From: Acipenser ruthenus
Lineage: Eukaryota; Chordata; Actinopteri; Acipenseriformes; Acipenseridae
Length of the DNA stretch: 64,000 nt
Assembly: GCF_902713425.1 (NCBI RefSeq)
Contig: NC_081241.1
Location: forward strand, 8,342,832 to 8,406,831
Reading direction: 5' to 3'
In this document: positions 1 through 10,560 of the stretch, in pieces
How the letters are laid out: the number at the start of each line of letters is the position of its first letter
Position numbering within the stretch: position 1 is the first letter of the stretch
Notes under the pieces: model-generated
The model's database searches: none
Told to the model about the DNA's origin: nothing
The model's input: only the letters and a program-made list of their open reading frames with translations
Made by a program: the position numbers and the translations under genes

Positions 1-208
1 CTGCCTACAGTATGAGTCTGAAAGCCAGCTACAGTTGTTTGAGGTTAATAAATAAAAGACACTCACCTTGTCAGCGACTTTATTGCTGGTGCTGCAAAGA
101 AAAGGTACGGCGGTACATTATATTCACACAATTATTGTTTTGAGATTCAGCTTTTAAAAGGGAACTCCCCTAAATCCCTTGTTTAGAAAGATGCAGGGTA
201 TTAATGCT

Positions 209-500
209 TGTGACAGGGTAGCCGTCTGCAGTGTGGGTGCATGCATTCACTGCTGAGTGACAGGCAGGAGAGCGAGACGGAGGTTGAATTTGATACGCCC
301 CCTGCAGGAGAACAGGATTTATTTACATATCAAGTCAACACACTGAACCGCTCACGTGACACTTGCAGCAAAGGTTGTGCACGGAGCACATACATATAAA
401 AACTCTGGTGGATCTACAATCTCTGAACTAATCTTCTCTGTTCAATAATAAACTAACGTTGCTGAAGCGATTGATCATGGTGGATAAATGGGTAGGGCGG
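209..500 (+). mobile_element. LTR-like fossil fragment
   Basis: The segment opens with TGTGACAGGG, has a TATA-like CATATAAAAA near 393 and a polyadenylation-like AATAAA near 447, the order expected in a retrotransposon LTR on the plus strand. No partner LTR or internal coding region is visible nearby, so it would be a solo or broken fossil. The 3' end is not fixed. The rest of 1-540 shows nothing recognisable. Confidence 0.35.
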
Positions 501-539
501 ATATGTGACGGGCGGATACGTGATGGATTACTGTATTTT

Positions 540-770
540 ATAAAATGGCATCCAGTAGTCAGTGCTGTAACAGTTTTAAAAAAGGGAAGCTTACTTTAAT
601 GTGTGTGTTTTCTTCTTCTTCTTCTTCTTCTTCTTCTTCTTCTTCTTCTTCTTCTTCTTCTTTGATTTCCATAAAATATGGCAAACACGTTTGTTCTGTT
701 TTTTTCCCCCAGATTTTAGTAATGTGATTTAATAAAAAAAAATGAATTTAACTAACTGTGACGTTTCCTT
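540..770 (+). repeat. Interspersed repeat with internal (TTC)n
   Basis: Sequence around CAGTGCTGTAACAGTTTTAAAA and ATTTCCATAAAATATGGCAA recurs in reverse orientation at 16450-16680 and partly at 47925-48015, so it is a dispersed repeat of unrecognised family. This copy contains a (TTC)n microsatellite at about 611-661 that the 16.5-kb copy lacks. Confidence 0.6.
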
Positions 771-788
771 ATTTATTAATACTAAAAA

Positions 789-1304
789 TAGGAGGAGTGG
801 CAAACATTGTTGCAGCAGCAAAAGTCATTCAAAATGATCTAGACAGCATTCAGAACTGGGCAGACACATGACAAATGACATTTAATAGAGAAAAGTGTAA
901 GGTACTGCACACAGGCAATAAAAATGGACATAATAAATATCATATGGGAGATACTGAAATTGAAGAAGGGAACTATGAAATAGACCTAGGAGTTTATGTT
1001 GACTCAGAAATGTCTTCATCTAGACAATGTGGGGAAGAGAAAAAAAAAAGAAACAAAGACCAGGGGTCACAAATGGAGATTAGATAAAGGGGCATTCAAA
1101 ACAGAAAATAGGAGGCACTATTTTATACTGAGAATTGTGAGGGTCTGGAACCAACTCCCCAGTAATGTTGTTGAAGCTGACACCCTGGGATCCTTCAAGA
1201 AGCTGCTTGATGAGATTCTGGGATCAATAAGCTACTAACAACCAAACGAGCAAGATGGGCTGAATGGCCTCCTCTCGTTTGTAAACCTTCTTATGTTCTT
1301 ATGT
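789..1304 (+). mobile_element. CR1-clade LINE 3' fragment, internally deleted
   Basis: Translation matches the end of CR1 ORF2: the motifs FNREKCKVLH, DLGVYVDSEMSSSRQCG, then RGHKWRLDKGAF and VRVWNQLPSNVVEAD. About 400 bp present in the 15-kb and 42-kb copies (the KKANKMFGYIV to DFFDLKK section) is missing between about 1035 and 1050. The 3' end carries the family's AAACCTTCTTATGTTCTTATG terminus. Dead copy. Confidence 0.85.
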
Positions 1305-1517
1305 CCAATACCTTTTAATTGTTTAAAAAAAAACAAACATATGTCTTGTTTTTGACCTAACTATACTTTTCTTTGTACCCCTAACTAAATCAGGACAGCT
1401 ATACCATGTCCCTGTAAGGTTCTTCCTCTGCTCCGCAATTACTTCTTCTCACTGCATAGTCAAGTCCATAGTCAGGGGCATAGCTAGAAATAGATTTTTA
1501 CTCTTATACCCTACCCA

Positions 1518-1655
1518 GCTTGTTGAAGCTGACACCCTGGGATCCTTCAAGAAGCTGCTTGATGAGATTCTGGGATCAATAAGCTACTAACAATCAAATG
1601 AGCAAGATGGGCCGAACTGCCTCCTGTCGTTTGTAAACTTTCTTATGTTCTTAAG
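1518..1655 (+). mobile_element. CR1 LINE 3' end (138 bp)
   Basis: Starts at GTTGAAGCTGACACCCTGGG and ends with the same 3' terminus as the 0.8-kb copy. A heavily 5'-truncated insertion or a local partial duplication of the neighbouring copy. Confidence 0.8.
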
Positions 1656-1699
1656 TTTTTAAATGTAAAGGTCCATTACTACCCCGCCCCCCATGTTAA

Positions 1700-2195
1700 C
1701 TAACATTTCCATGTTAAATCCATGTTAACTAACGTTTTCACGTTGCTAATGATTAGACTGTGTAATAAATTATACATTCCTAACTCAAGTTTGCATTTTA
1801 TTTTCTTAGCAATATTAAACAATCCAGTTTCTACAAATTGAGAAAAAAAATCTGATGTTTTATAATGTTAAAATGGTGATCCTGAAGTCAGTCACTAGGT
1901 TACTAAAAATATGAATTAGACTAAACAACTCAAATATCAACAGAAACGTATTTGTTAATAATTAATTATACAAGACTGTAATGTTGGGGTTTGGTTCTGG
2001 GGTCTCATGGAGTTGCTTCACTTTTCTGGTCAACGACATGTATGCCAACAGTTATACCTGCTTCTAAATGTGGTCTCATATGCAGGCGGCTCATGAAAAA
2101 TACATCTTGATTCGTCAAATTAGTTACTCCTTTGCATGTGGTGAAAAAAGCTTAGACTGTTTTTTCTACTTTTCTTTGGGGGGAAAATACAAAAT
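1700..2195 (+). repeat. Duplicated segment, direct copy at 58800-59290
   Basis: Shared landmarks include CATGTTAACTAAC, GAAGTCAGTCACTAGGTTACTA, GAAACGTATTTGTTAATAATTAATTA and the GTGGTGAAAAAA...TTTTTTCTACTTTTCTTT end. The partner at 58.8 kb runs in the same orientation, whereas the adjoining 2690-3920 block is inverted relative to its partner. No coding potential was recognised. Confidence 0.75.
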
Positions 2196-2204
2196 TCCAC
2201 AATT

Positions 2205-2618
2205 TCAGAATAAAGCCAGGATGACAGTGATTGGTCCTGGCAGGTTGAGTGTCTGCAAGGTGTTTAAATTGTTCTGGAGGGATACATGATCATCCTTCAG
2301 TGATTCCCACCAGCCTCTAATTCCTTCAGGGAACTTGTATGTTATTGCATTGGGGTGGAAGTCTGTTCTCCAGAATGAGCCACACATAGAGAGAGTCCTA
2401 TCACTGTGGAGACTGTTGTTCCTTGTGAATGAAACATCAGGATTGTGTGCAGTCTTGGATACGGCAGTGAAGCGAGCACTTCCTACTGTCAGCCCTCTCT
2501 CAAAGTCACTGCAATAGGATCTGATGTGCTGTTCTTCCATTTGAACTGAAACTGACTGGCAACAGGGAGATGCAGCTTTTATACATCCCAGAATCCATGC
2601 CAGGGATCTGGAGAACAA
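2205..2618 (-). other. Unrecognised 137-codon open frame
   Basis: An ATG-initiated frame with no recognised domain and no clear splice sites; it has no second copy in the window to test conservation. It sits between two blocks duplicated elsewhere. It may be chance; listed because it is the only sizeable frame in this stretch. Confidence 0.12.
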
Positions 2619-2954
2619 ATGAAGCAGTCACTGCGGCTCTGCCTGGTTCTCATATCGCAGGGGTCTAGCATCAGTAAGTGCTGACAGGTCTGTGCTGTTC
2701 TGTTGTGTCTGTCATTGCTGGGAAACTGAACGTTCTGACTTTACTGTGATGTCACAGTGCCTGTGATGTGACACCCAAGCTGAATCTTATTCTTATGATA
2801 AACCAATTGCAAAAAAAGTCAAACCTTTTGTGAAGGAGTGCTGCAGAGCAAACTCAGACTTCACCTCTGGAGTATAGTGATAGTGCTGCTTGAATCACTA
2901 TACCTTTTCTACACAACACAATATTAGAAGAACAAATCTGTATCAAACTACAGC

Positions 2955-3257
2955 ATGATTTCAATAACTCTGACAGCTAATGTAAGTGAAGAGGATCTGG
3001 TGGCTGCTGTATGTCTTTTGAGAAGTGAAAACCCAAAGCTGAACTATCAGTCCATTCCAGATATATCTGCAGGTGTGATGAAGGACCAAAGAGCTTCACA
3101 GCTTATCATTGCAAAGCCTTTCATCATTCATGAAGAACACATGACATGTCCCTGCAGATATACTGAGAATCCTCGATTTCTCTCCAGTAGAAAGGAAAAA
3201 TCTCTTCTGACTCACCCAGGATTTCTCATGCAAACCCATCACTTGTCCTGTATATAG
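2955..3257 (+). other. Small frame conserved in both arms of the inverted duplication
   Basis: The first 68 codons (MISITLTANVSEEDL...) are also open at 58168-57962 on the minus strand (MISITLPANASEEDL...), with only a few amino-acid differences. The copies diverge after CPCR, where the other copy stops. No domain recognised. Retention of the frame may reflect only recent duplication. It lies about 500 bp upstream of the orphan TRIM promoter. Confidence 0.2.
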
Positions 3258-3479
3258 GACTGGGGTTCTTAGAAGGAGGTGGGATTGTTTGTGTGGCCAG
3301 TGTCCCGCCCGCCCGAGTCTCTACTGGGAATGGGCCTGTCCCATTGGGAGAAAGCTTCAGTCTTGAAGGAGTGCTGTGACAGAGGTGCCTTTCTCAAACT
3401 TCTGTCCCACTCTCTCCTCTCCGCCCCTCTCACACTGATTCAGCAGTCTCTGCTCAGCCTGCTTGTCTGAACCTGGCCT

Positions 3480-3640
3480 CAGTCCCAAACTCTGCCTCTT
3501 AGAGCTTTATATAACTCCTGGAATTCAGAAATACAGGGAAGTTTCGTTTCTTGTGAAACCCATCCCTGTCTCTGTATCATCTCAACAGAAACAGCAGAAG
3601 CACATATTGTGATTCCAGCCCAGGATCACACTTCATGCTG
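3480..3640 (+). pseudogene. Orphan TRIM promoter and exon-1 start
   Basis: This copies the 5' end of the TRIM genes: CAGTCCCAAAC...CTCTTAGAGC, a TATATAA box at 3508-3514, an IRF/ISRE-like motif (GTTTCGTTTCTTGTGAAAC, 3541-3559), then the TCTCTGTATCA 5' UTR. The following bases read TAEAHIVIPAQD, homologous to the gene B start [12 protein letters not shown], but the ATG position is ACA. Similarity then stops before the RING cysteines, so it cannot encode a TRIM from this point. What it could transcribe is unknown. Confidence 0.7.
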
Positions 3641-4495
3641 AATCGAGGGTATTGACACAGCTAGTCCAATCGCTGGAGTTCCATCCTTCTTATATTCCTG
3701 TACAGAACTAGACACTCTAACACAGCAGTCAAACACATTGTTAATACTGTGATAAATCAGGAGAAATGGACAGTCTAAACATGAAAACAAGCTTGTTCTT
3801 GTTATTCCATTTGTTCTCCTTGTTGAAGAAGAAAACTCCCCTCCAAAAACAATTGAGAACTGAAGTGGGGGCATTTCTGTCCATTTTTTCCACTCAGATC
3901 CCTCACTTTCTAAATATATTGGTGTTTTTGAATGAGGTTAAAGAGATTTTATTTCAACTCTAGTTTGAATTTCAAGCCTGGTGCTGGTGGTAGCAAGCAG
4001 ACATAACAAAGCCACCGGCAACAAATTCCTAGCTATCCTAATTTCATTCATTTTGGGGGTAAGGATGTGACTTTTTTGTCCATGTTAGGTACCCATGACA
4101 GATTCTACTTATGGCTAGAGTACAGTGTATTTCATCTTATAACCAAGGTACAAACACTTCTAAGCTTAACACAATTGGCTATCCAATCACCAAACACGAA
4201 GATAACACAAGTGTAAAAGAATGAAAAAATATCTGTGCTTCATTGTTTATTTATTCATGTATTGCAAAGAGCTGCATTTTTTAATTTGTAGTATCTTTAG
4301 AGTTTTTTTATAACATTGCTTATAAAACAACCCAATTATAAAACACTATCATGTTATGAGTCAAATTGCAATAGTTTGAAACGTTGAATAAATGGTGTCA
4401 CATAAAAAAAAAAAAATAAACACGAGATATCTCATGGAATGATCAATGGTCTCAGACATCTAAGTTTCTGCCAAACCTGTTTATCAAAATCTCAG

Positions 4496-4800
4496 TCCCA
4501 AACCCCGCCTCTTTATATAACTCCTGGAATTCAGAAACACAGGTAAGTTTCGTTTCTTGTGAAACCTATCCCTGTTTATCTCAGTGAATGATAAACGCTA
4601 ACAAACATCTCAGTTTCTACTCAACCTGTTTATCAAAATCTCAGTCCCAAACCCTGCCTCTTAGAGCTTTATACAACTCAAGTAAGTTTTGTTTCGTTTC
4701 TTGTGAAACCCATCCCTGTCTCTGTATCATTTCAACAGAAACAGCAGAAGCACATATTCTGATTCCAGCCCAGAACTTCATGAGGAATCGAGGTTTTAAA
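4496..4800 (+). pseudogene. Two tandem orphan TRIM promoters, second with exon-1 start
   Basis: Two head-to-tail copies of the TRIM 5' end. The first (about 4496-4575) has TTTATATAACTCC and TTTCGTTTCTTGTGAAAC; the second (about 4640-4790) has GCTTTATACAACTC, TTTCGTTTCTTGTGAAAC and an exon-1 remnant reading TAEAHILIPAQN with ACA in place of ATG. Neither continues into a RING. The segment then joins a Penelope-like RT fragment. Confidence 0.65.
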
Positions 4801-4809
4801 TCAGAAAGA

Positions 4810-5180
4810 GGTTGTTTTACACAATCTGCATTGGAATCTGGCTGCATGTCTGATAATGCACATCTGTATCTGAAGAGTAACTCTCCTGTTAAGCCTATAC
4901 TATATGTGCTACCTGAGCTCCATAAATCACTTGATAATCCACCAGGTCGTCCTATAGTTTCTGGTCTAGGTTCTCCTCTCTCAAATTACATTGATTTGTG
5001 TCTCAGACCACTAGTGGTGGAGTTACCCTCATCTCTAAGGGATACAGGTGCGTTCATAAGCCAACTTTATAAAATGAAGTTACAAAGTTAGAGCGTTATC
5101 CTTATTTCCCTTGATGTAGTGAGTTTGTATACCATTATCCCACATGCAGATGGCTTAAATGCTTTGAGGTTCACGATGAT
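4810..5180 (+). mobile_element. Penelope-like reverse transcriptase fragment
   Basis: The frame contains PVKPILYVLPELHKSLDNPPGRPIVSG and SNYIDLCLRPLV, followed in another frame by LDVVSLYTIIPHADGL. LPKIHKS, PPGRPIVSG and LDVxSLYTxIPH are signatures of Penelope-like RTs. Only a short central part remains and it is broken. Confidence 0.65.
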
Positions 5181-5454
5181 ATGCCTGACTTCACGATGAC
5201 ACTCCTCACTATAAGAGCACAGCAGATGCACTGAGAGGCTGCATGAGGTGGCTGCAGGATGTAATATATTGTGCAGCTATTTCTGCTGCTTCTCCCTCTG
5301 CTCTAGACAGGAGGCTGGACTCTGTCCTGAGAGCCCTGAGCACCTGTGTGACCTTACAGCTAAAGGGTGTGGTGCACAATGACATCACACACCATGACAT
5401 CATAGTGAAGTCAGAGAAAACTATCATGCATCCTCATAGTGCATCTGCATATCA

Positions 5455-5600
5455 GGGACTCAGCATCAGGGCCAATTGTTAAATCAAAATTAAAATCCTA
5501 CTTGTTCAACAAGGTATTGTATTATTATTATAATTACATGTACAGCGCTTTGAGGTGTTTCACAGAAGGCTCTTTATATATCAATATTGTATTGTAATCT
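5455..5600 (+). mobile_element. LINE 3' end fragment (KLKSYLFN type)
   Basis: Reads IVKSKLKSYLFNKV followed by ATTATTATTATAATTACATGTACAGCGCTTTGAG. RLKTYLF is a usual C-terminal motif of teleost L2/Rex-like LINE ORF2. Short and truncated. The preceding 5190-5450 has no recognised content. Confidence 0.45.
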
Positions 5601-5924
5601 TTGAAATAGTATTTCCCTGTTAAAATATTCCAGCATTACTGCACTGCTCCTAGATTCACTCCAGCTTGATATTTCTCTTGAACATGTTAAAACACTCCAC
5701 TATGGTGTCTTTTTCTTATAAAGTGCTGGTAGAAGTTCCAGCTGAGATTCTGGTCTGGTGTCTTAAAACACAAAGCTACTCACAGTGTGGAATGCATGGC
5801 TTGTGTGCACTGAAACCAGAGAGCTGAGCAGGAGAGATATCAGGAAATGAAACATTCTTGACCCAAACCCGACCCATTCATGTGTGGTTGGGCTTTTACA
5901 GTGATGACTTCATGGACCCGGAAG

Positions 5925-6413
5925 GGGCAACATAATAAATAATATAATAATAACATAAATAAAATAAACAAAAGGTTTAAATGAAACAAAACACTACAAA
6001 CAAAAAGGCGCGTTGGCCAAACAAATAAACAAATAAGTATCATGCTGGAGTAAACCAGCACGCTTAGCATTTGTTTTTAGCAGTTATTTTAGCTCTCATT
6101 GCTCGCTCTCCCGTACTCACCTCTGTACACTCTCCCCGAGGGTAGAGAGCTGCAGGTTTATATAGAGTGACCATCTCCCGATTAGCAACAATTAATCAAT
6201 TAACTCGGGAGATGGTCACTGTCTGCACGAGTTTAATAAGGATGCATGACTGTTAGCTAGCTAAATAAATCACTAACTGATCAGTCATGCAACCTCACAA
6301 GGTTTTTAAACTATAAAACAATAACAATATGCCATGCTAATTATCTGCATCGCAAACAATAATACAAATAATAATTAAACACATATAGATAGGGGCGGGA
6401 CACTCCACCACAC
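5925..6413 (-). mobile_element. LTR-like fossil, minus orientation
   Basis: Architecture resembles the 46.2-kb LTR: an A-rich stretch with AATAAA on the minus strand, a TATATAA-type box on the minus strand near 6158, and a GGGGCGGGACACTCCACCACACA end. No internal region is attached. The left boundary is uncertain. It lies just upstream of TRIM gene A. Confidence 0.35.
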
Positions 6414-6541
6414 ATGTAACTCAATTTTTGCTCAACCTGTTTATTAAAACCTGGCCTCAGTCCAAAACCTCACCTCTTAAGAGCTTTAAGCAGTTCTGTT
6501 TGTTGTGAAATCATCAGTCTCTCTGTATCACTGCAGCAAAA

Positions 6542-7123
6542 ATGGCTTCAAACTTGTGGTCTCAGGTTGAGTTCAGCTGTCCAGTGTGCCTGGAGATATT
6601 GAAGGACCCAGTCACTACAGCATGTGGACACAGTTACTGTATGGGGTGTATTAAGAACTGCTGGGATCAGACTGATCATACAGGTGTCTACAGCTGCCCC
6701 CAGTGCAGATAGACCTTTACCCCAAGGCCTGATCTACGCAGAAACACCATGCTGGCTGAAGTTGTGGAGAAATTAAAGAAGACAGGACTCAATCCTCCTC
6801 CTGCTCAAAGTTATGCTGGACCTGGAGATGTGCCGTGTGATTTCTGCACTGGGAGAAAGTTCAAAGCTGTGAAATCCTGTTTGACGTGCCTGGCCTCTTA
6901 CTGTGAAACACACGTCAAGCCACACTATGAAGGAGCTGCTTTCAAGAGGCACAAGCTGATCAATGCAATTGGAAATCTGGAGCAGAAGCTTTGTGCTGAA
7001 CACCAAAAGGTTTTGGAGGTCTTCTGTAGAACGGATCAGATGTGTATTTGTGCATTATGTATTCTCAAGGAACACAAGAGCCATGATACAGTCTCAGCTG
7101 AGAAAGAAAGGACTGGGATACAG
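6542..7123 (+). CDS. Gene A exon 1: RING and two B-boxes
   Basis: Starts [24 protein letters not shown] ligands are C13, C16, C28, H30, C33, C36, C52 and C55, followed by the TAG at 6710-6712. B-box 1 begins at [10 protein letters not shown] and B-box 2 at [20 protein letters not shown]. The donor is CAG|GTAAGG, phase 0. The length (194 codons) equals that of gene C exon 1. Confidence 0.85.
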
Positions 7124-7224
7124 GTAAGGGTTTGAACCATTTCCTTGTAACTACCCTAGAAGATATGAATTCACAGGGATATTTAACTTGTCTGTTTACT
7201 ACGTTATACAGTTTCACATCAGAT

Positions 7225-7274
<50 letters not shown>

Positions 7275-9241
7275 TAGGGATTCAAATGTATTTCAAGCTA
7301 AGTTGGGTAGTTTGTTGTACACTGGAATTGAGTGTAAAAATTTATAATTTATATTCCTAGTATTTTGTATATTTGGTTATTTTATAGAATCATGTGTCAG
7401 TTTCATTGTTTAAGACATTATAGTTTAATTAGTTAAACTGTGTAAACATAAAGTTCCCAAAGTCAAGCACCTATTTTAAAACTCTGTAAGCTCCGGGTCA
7501 ATTTCCGCTTGTTTTCAATGTTTTCAGATTTGTGCGTACAGCTTCATAACTGTAGGGGAGACATGCAAGTGTCTCACATCAAATGAAAGGGAACAAACTG
7601 AGCTTGCATGTAAAACAACACTCAGCAATCTCACTCTCCCCCTCTTTGGTGTAGGAAACAAAAAACACAAAAAAACACTTTAGAAAAGATCTTCATGTAT
7701 TGTTTATTAAAACAATCAGCATTGCTGGCTACAATCTAACACTGCTGAATGAAACTTGAACATGAAATGAACATTGGGTACATTCTGAATAGAATGAGCT
7801 AAAAGCAAAGAAAAAAATGAACATATTTACAAAAGTAGCAAAAACGGGGAAATAAACAAAGTGTGTAAGTGCTGCCTGTGTGCAGCTGAGTGCCAGGGGG
7901 GCTTGCAGGAGCACATTTAGGCTGAGCTGCTTGTTGGTCAGGCTCTGCTTTTGTGTTCCTCTTCTCATGTGAGAGAGCTGCTGTGGGGGTGGGAGGGGAG
8001 GGTGTTCTTCTTTTGGGTGCAGATATGCTTGAGCTTCTACTCTGTAATTATAAAATAAAACACAAATACATACAGAAAAGCTTATGCTATACAAAGTATT
8101 ATATTTTACCATCTTGTGTAAAAAGGCATCCCAATAGATAAGACACACAGTCACCTGCTGTAGCCTGAGGCTTTGTGAACAAAACGCTTATGTCACCACT
8201 CACCAGGAGCCTGTAACTCGACACCTAGATCTGCTGACAAGCTGCAGCAAAGAAGTGTGTCTTTCAGTAAACAAGCACAGACTTACTGTTGCACACACAC
8301 ACCCTCGTTCTCACATTAGAGAAATAGTTACAAGTGTGTCTTTTCAGTAAGCAAGCAAGGCACAAAATAAAAATACAAATACTATTCACACACACACACA
8401 AAATCATTCTCACACACACTCTCACACACACACACACACACAGATCAGAAGAATAGCTAAAAGATTTCTACATTCAAAATATTGATTTTATAACAACATG
8501 AATCTGTTTTCATTTTTTGTTAGCTCTGAAGGTTCATTTTCATTTCGAGTCACCATTTCTTCTCTATATTTTAAATCTACGATGTCTGCATCATAACTTC
8601 AATGCAGGCTTGCGAAGGCCAGAAATGCAGGAAATAAACAAGGCTGCTGTTTACAAAGATATAGGACTTGTTAGGGTGTCCATAATACTGCCTGATTAAA
8701 CTGCCTTTAAAGTTATGACTGCTGATGGTCATTTTGTCATTAGGTGGACCTTAAAGATTTAGAAACAGAAACAAAGACCAATATTAATATTAAATACATA
8801 TTAGATTAAAGATAAAGTCGCTTCAGTTACCTAGGTGCTTGACAAAACAAAGACATGCTAGATCAGCAATCATTCAGAGTTACTAGTACGAAACATCTAG
8901 TGGACAGCTACTGTGGATCAAGTGTCCTTTTGTATTGCTGGCACCTATGCACTAGATGATGTTGTATCTTACTACTATCTACACATGTTGTATGATCTAG
9001 CTTGTTCTACAGATATCTATGGTGTGCAACTAGAACTGAAGAGAAAATTATATTTGAGAGCCACTCATTATTATTGCAAACATCGTAAAGAGGTAAGGGG
9101 ACAAAAAAATAGAAAATCTGTTTGAACTAAAATGATTCTGTCAGTTTCAATAGCATATTTAAACAGGCCTGTGTTGGGTGTGACAGGATATCACTCAATG
9201 CCCCATCAGAGATGCCACTGTTTCACTTTGTTTCTACACAG
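7124..9241 (+). other. Gene A intron 1 with simple repeats
   Basis: Holds an (AT)n(GT)n microsatellite at about 7228-7275 and CA-rich arrays at about 8387-8441. A stretch at about 8880-9060 (CTAGTGGACAGCTACTGTGG..., CTAGCTTGTTC) is also present in intron 1 of genes B (27470-27650) and C (52300-52500), showing common descent of the intron. No further coding content recognised. Confidence 0.7.
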
Positions 9242-9337
9242 AAGCAGCTGGGAGAGACACAGACAGAAATACAACAGAGAATCCAGGAGAGACTGAAAGA
9301 AATTGAGGAGCTGAAACAGGCTGTGGAGTCACTGAAA
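9242..9337 (+). CDS. Gene A exon 2: coiled-coil start (32 codons)
   Basis: [20 protein letters not shown], helical, ending ...ESLK, flanked by CTACACAG and GTGGGT. The 96-nt size is shared by all three genes and is typical of TRIM exon 2. Confidence 0.85.
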
Positions 9338-9357
9338 GTGGGTATTGACAAGAGGGG

Positions 9358-9424
<67 letters not shown>
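9358..9424 (+). repeat. (ATT)n microsatellite in gene A intron 2
   Basis: About 22 ATT units starting 20 nt after the exon 2 donor. Genes B and C have the same array, at the same place and on the same sense strand. Confidence 0.95.
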
Positions 9425-9426
<2 letters not shown>

Positions 9427-9526
9427 AGATGGACTGGAACATATCTATATAAGTTTACTGTCTATGCCTGATGTGTTTTTGATATCAATTCTAACCATGT
9501 CTCCTCTACTGTGTTCTTTCACTCAG

Positions 9527-9760
9527 AGATCTGCATGCATAGAAATAAAGGAAAGTGAGAAGATCTTTACTGAGCTGATCCGATCCATTGAGAAGATCCA
9601 CACTGAAGTTATTGAGCTGATTGGAGCTAATGAGAAGGCTGCAGTGAATCAGGCTGAAGGACTCATGAAGAAACTGGAGCAGGAGATTGCTGAGCTAAGG
9701 AGGAGAAACGCTGAGCTGAAACAGCTTTCAGAGACAGAGGATCACATCCATTTTCTACAG
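9527..9760 (+). CDS. Gene A exon 3: main coiled coil (78 codons)
   Basis: [20 protein letters not shown]...[16 protein letters not shown]..., a 234-nt phase-0 exon between CACTCAG and GTAACA. Long heptad-rich helix expected to form the antiparallel TRIM dimer. Confidence 0.88.
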
Positions 9761-10503
9761 GTAACATCACTGCTTGTTAGAAAATCTCAAGTACATAACT
9801 GGGACGGTTTCAGACAGACCTATCCAATTGAATAAATCCTTGCTTTTCCCCAGGAATGTTTTGGACCCCATTCTGTTTTTCACTGAAAACTCCTTTTCTC
9901 CACTTTCCTGTTGTAGAATTTCCAGTCTCTCTGTGCCCCTCCTGAAGCTGGAGACTTACCCAGCGTCACTGTGAATACAGACATCTCTTTTGGGGCTGTG
10001 AGGAAAGCTGTATCTGAACTTAAAGACCATATTGAGGACTTCTGCAAGGGGGAATTAGTCCAAATAACCGCATCAGGTTGGTGTGAAATAGATTCCTTTG
10101 GTAGAGATTTCTCAAATAGATCATGGCTTGAGGAGGGACAGGACTTGCAAGACATTAATAAAGACCTCTTGCAGATTGGTGGCTATATGAATATTGCAGA
10201 TGTTTTATTTCAAATGATTTCCCCAGGTTGAAATTCCACACTTCATTTACAGTGACATCTTGAGTGATGATAGCAGGAAGGAAGATAGTTTCTAAAGACA
10301 TTACATGAGAAAACAACACAGTAGCACTCAAACACAGACATAGGGATTCACACATTATACAACACATTCATTCCGTATAGGATGCTAACTTATAGTCCTG
10401 CAGTTTCTTATCAAAGATTTATAGGAATTGGAGGTCATGTTTGTATTCTACATCCTCTACAGTAAAGTCTTTGGTTTAAAACAGTTTTCTTTATTTTATT
10501 TAA

Positions 10504-10560
10504 CAAATGAAACAGCAGTTTATACCCTGGGGTCTAGGAGCAGTAACAGACGATTAAAAA
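10504..10560 (+). pseudogene. Gene A remnant of optional 57-nt linker exon
   Basis: Homologous to the gene B exon at 25787-25731 (reads [15 protein letters not shown]). The donor GTAAGG is kept, but the acceptor AG of gene B reads AA at 10502-10503, so the exon should be skipped in gene A. Skipping leaves the main frame unchanged because 57 is a multiple of three. Confidence 0.65.

Larger units (their letters stand above)
2690..3920 (+). repeat. Left arm of large inverted segmental duplication
   Basis: This block matches 57210-58400 in reverse complement along nearly its whole length. Paired landmarks are the CTGTTCTGTTGTGTCTGTCATTG start, a 68-codon frame, a GC-rich stretch with CCTGTATATAGGAC, the orphan TRIM promoter at 3480, and the end around CTCACTTTCTAAATATATTGGTG. 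The two arms enclose all three TRIM genes. Confidence 0.85.

Noticed and set aside
7729-8154. 141-codon minus-strand frame in gene A intron 1
   Set aside because: No recognisable motif, low-complexity composition, and no counterpart in introns of genes B and C.
10077-10231. Read-through of TRIM exon 4 past ACATCAG|GTTGGT-type sites ([14 protein letters not shown]...)
   Set aside because: Similar in the three genes, but the phase-1 donor links correctly to the linker exon, while the extension runs into unrelated sequence or minisatellite in each copy. A retained-intron isoform remains possible.
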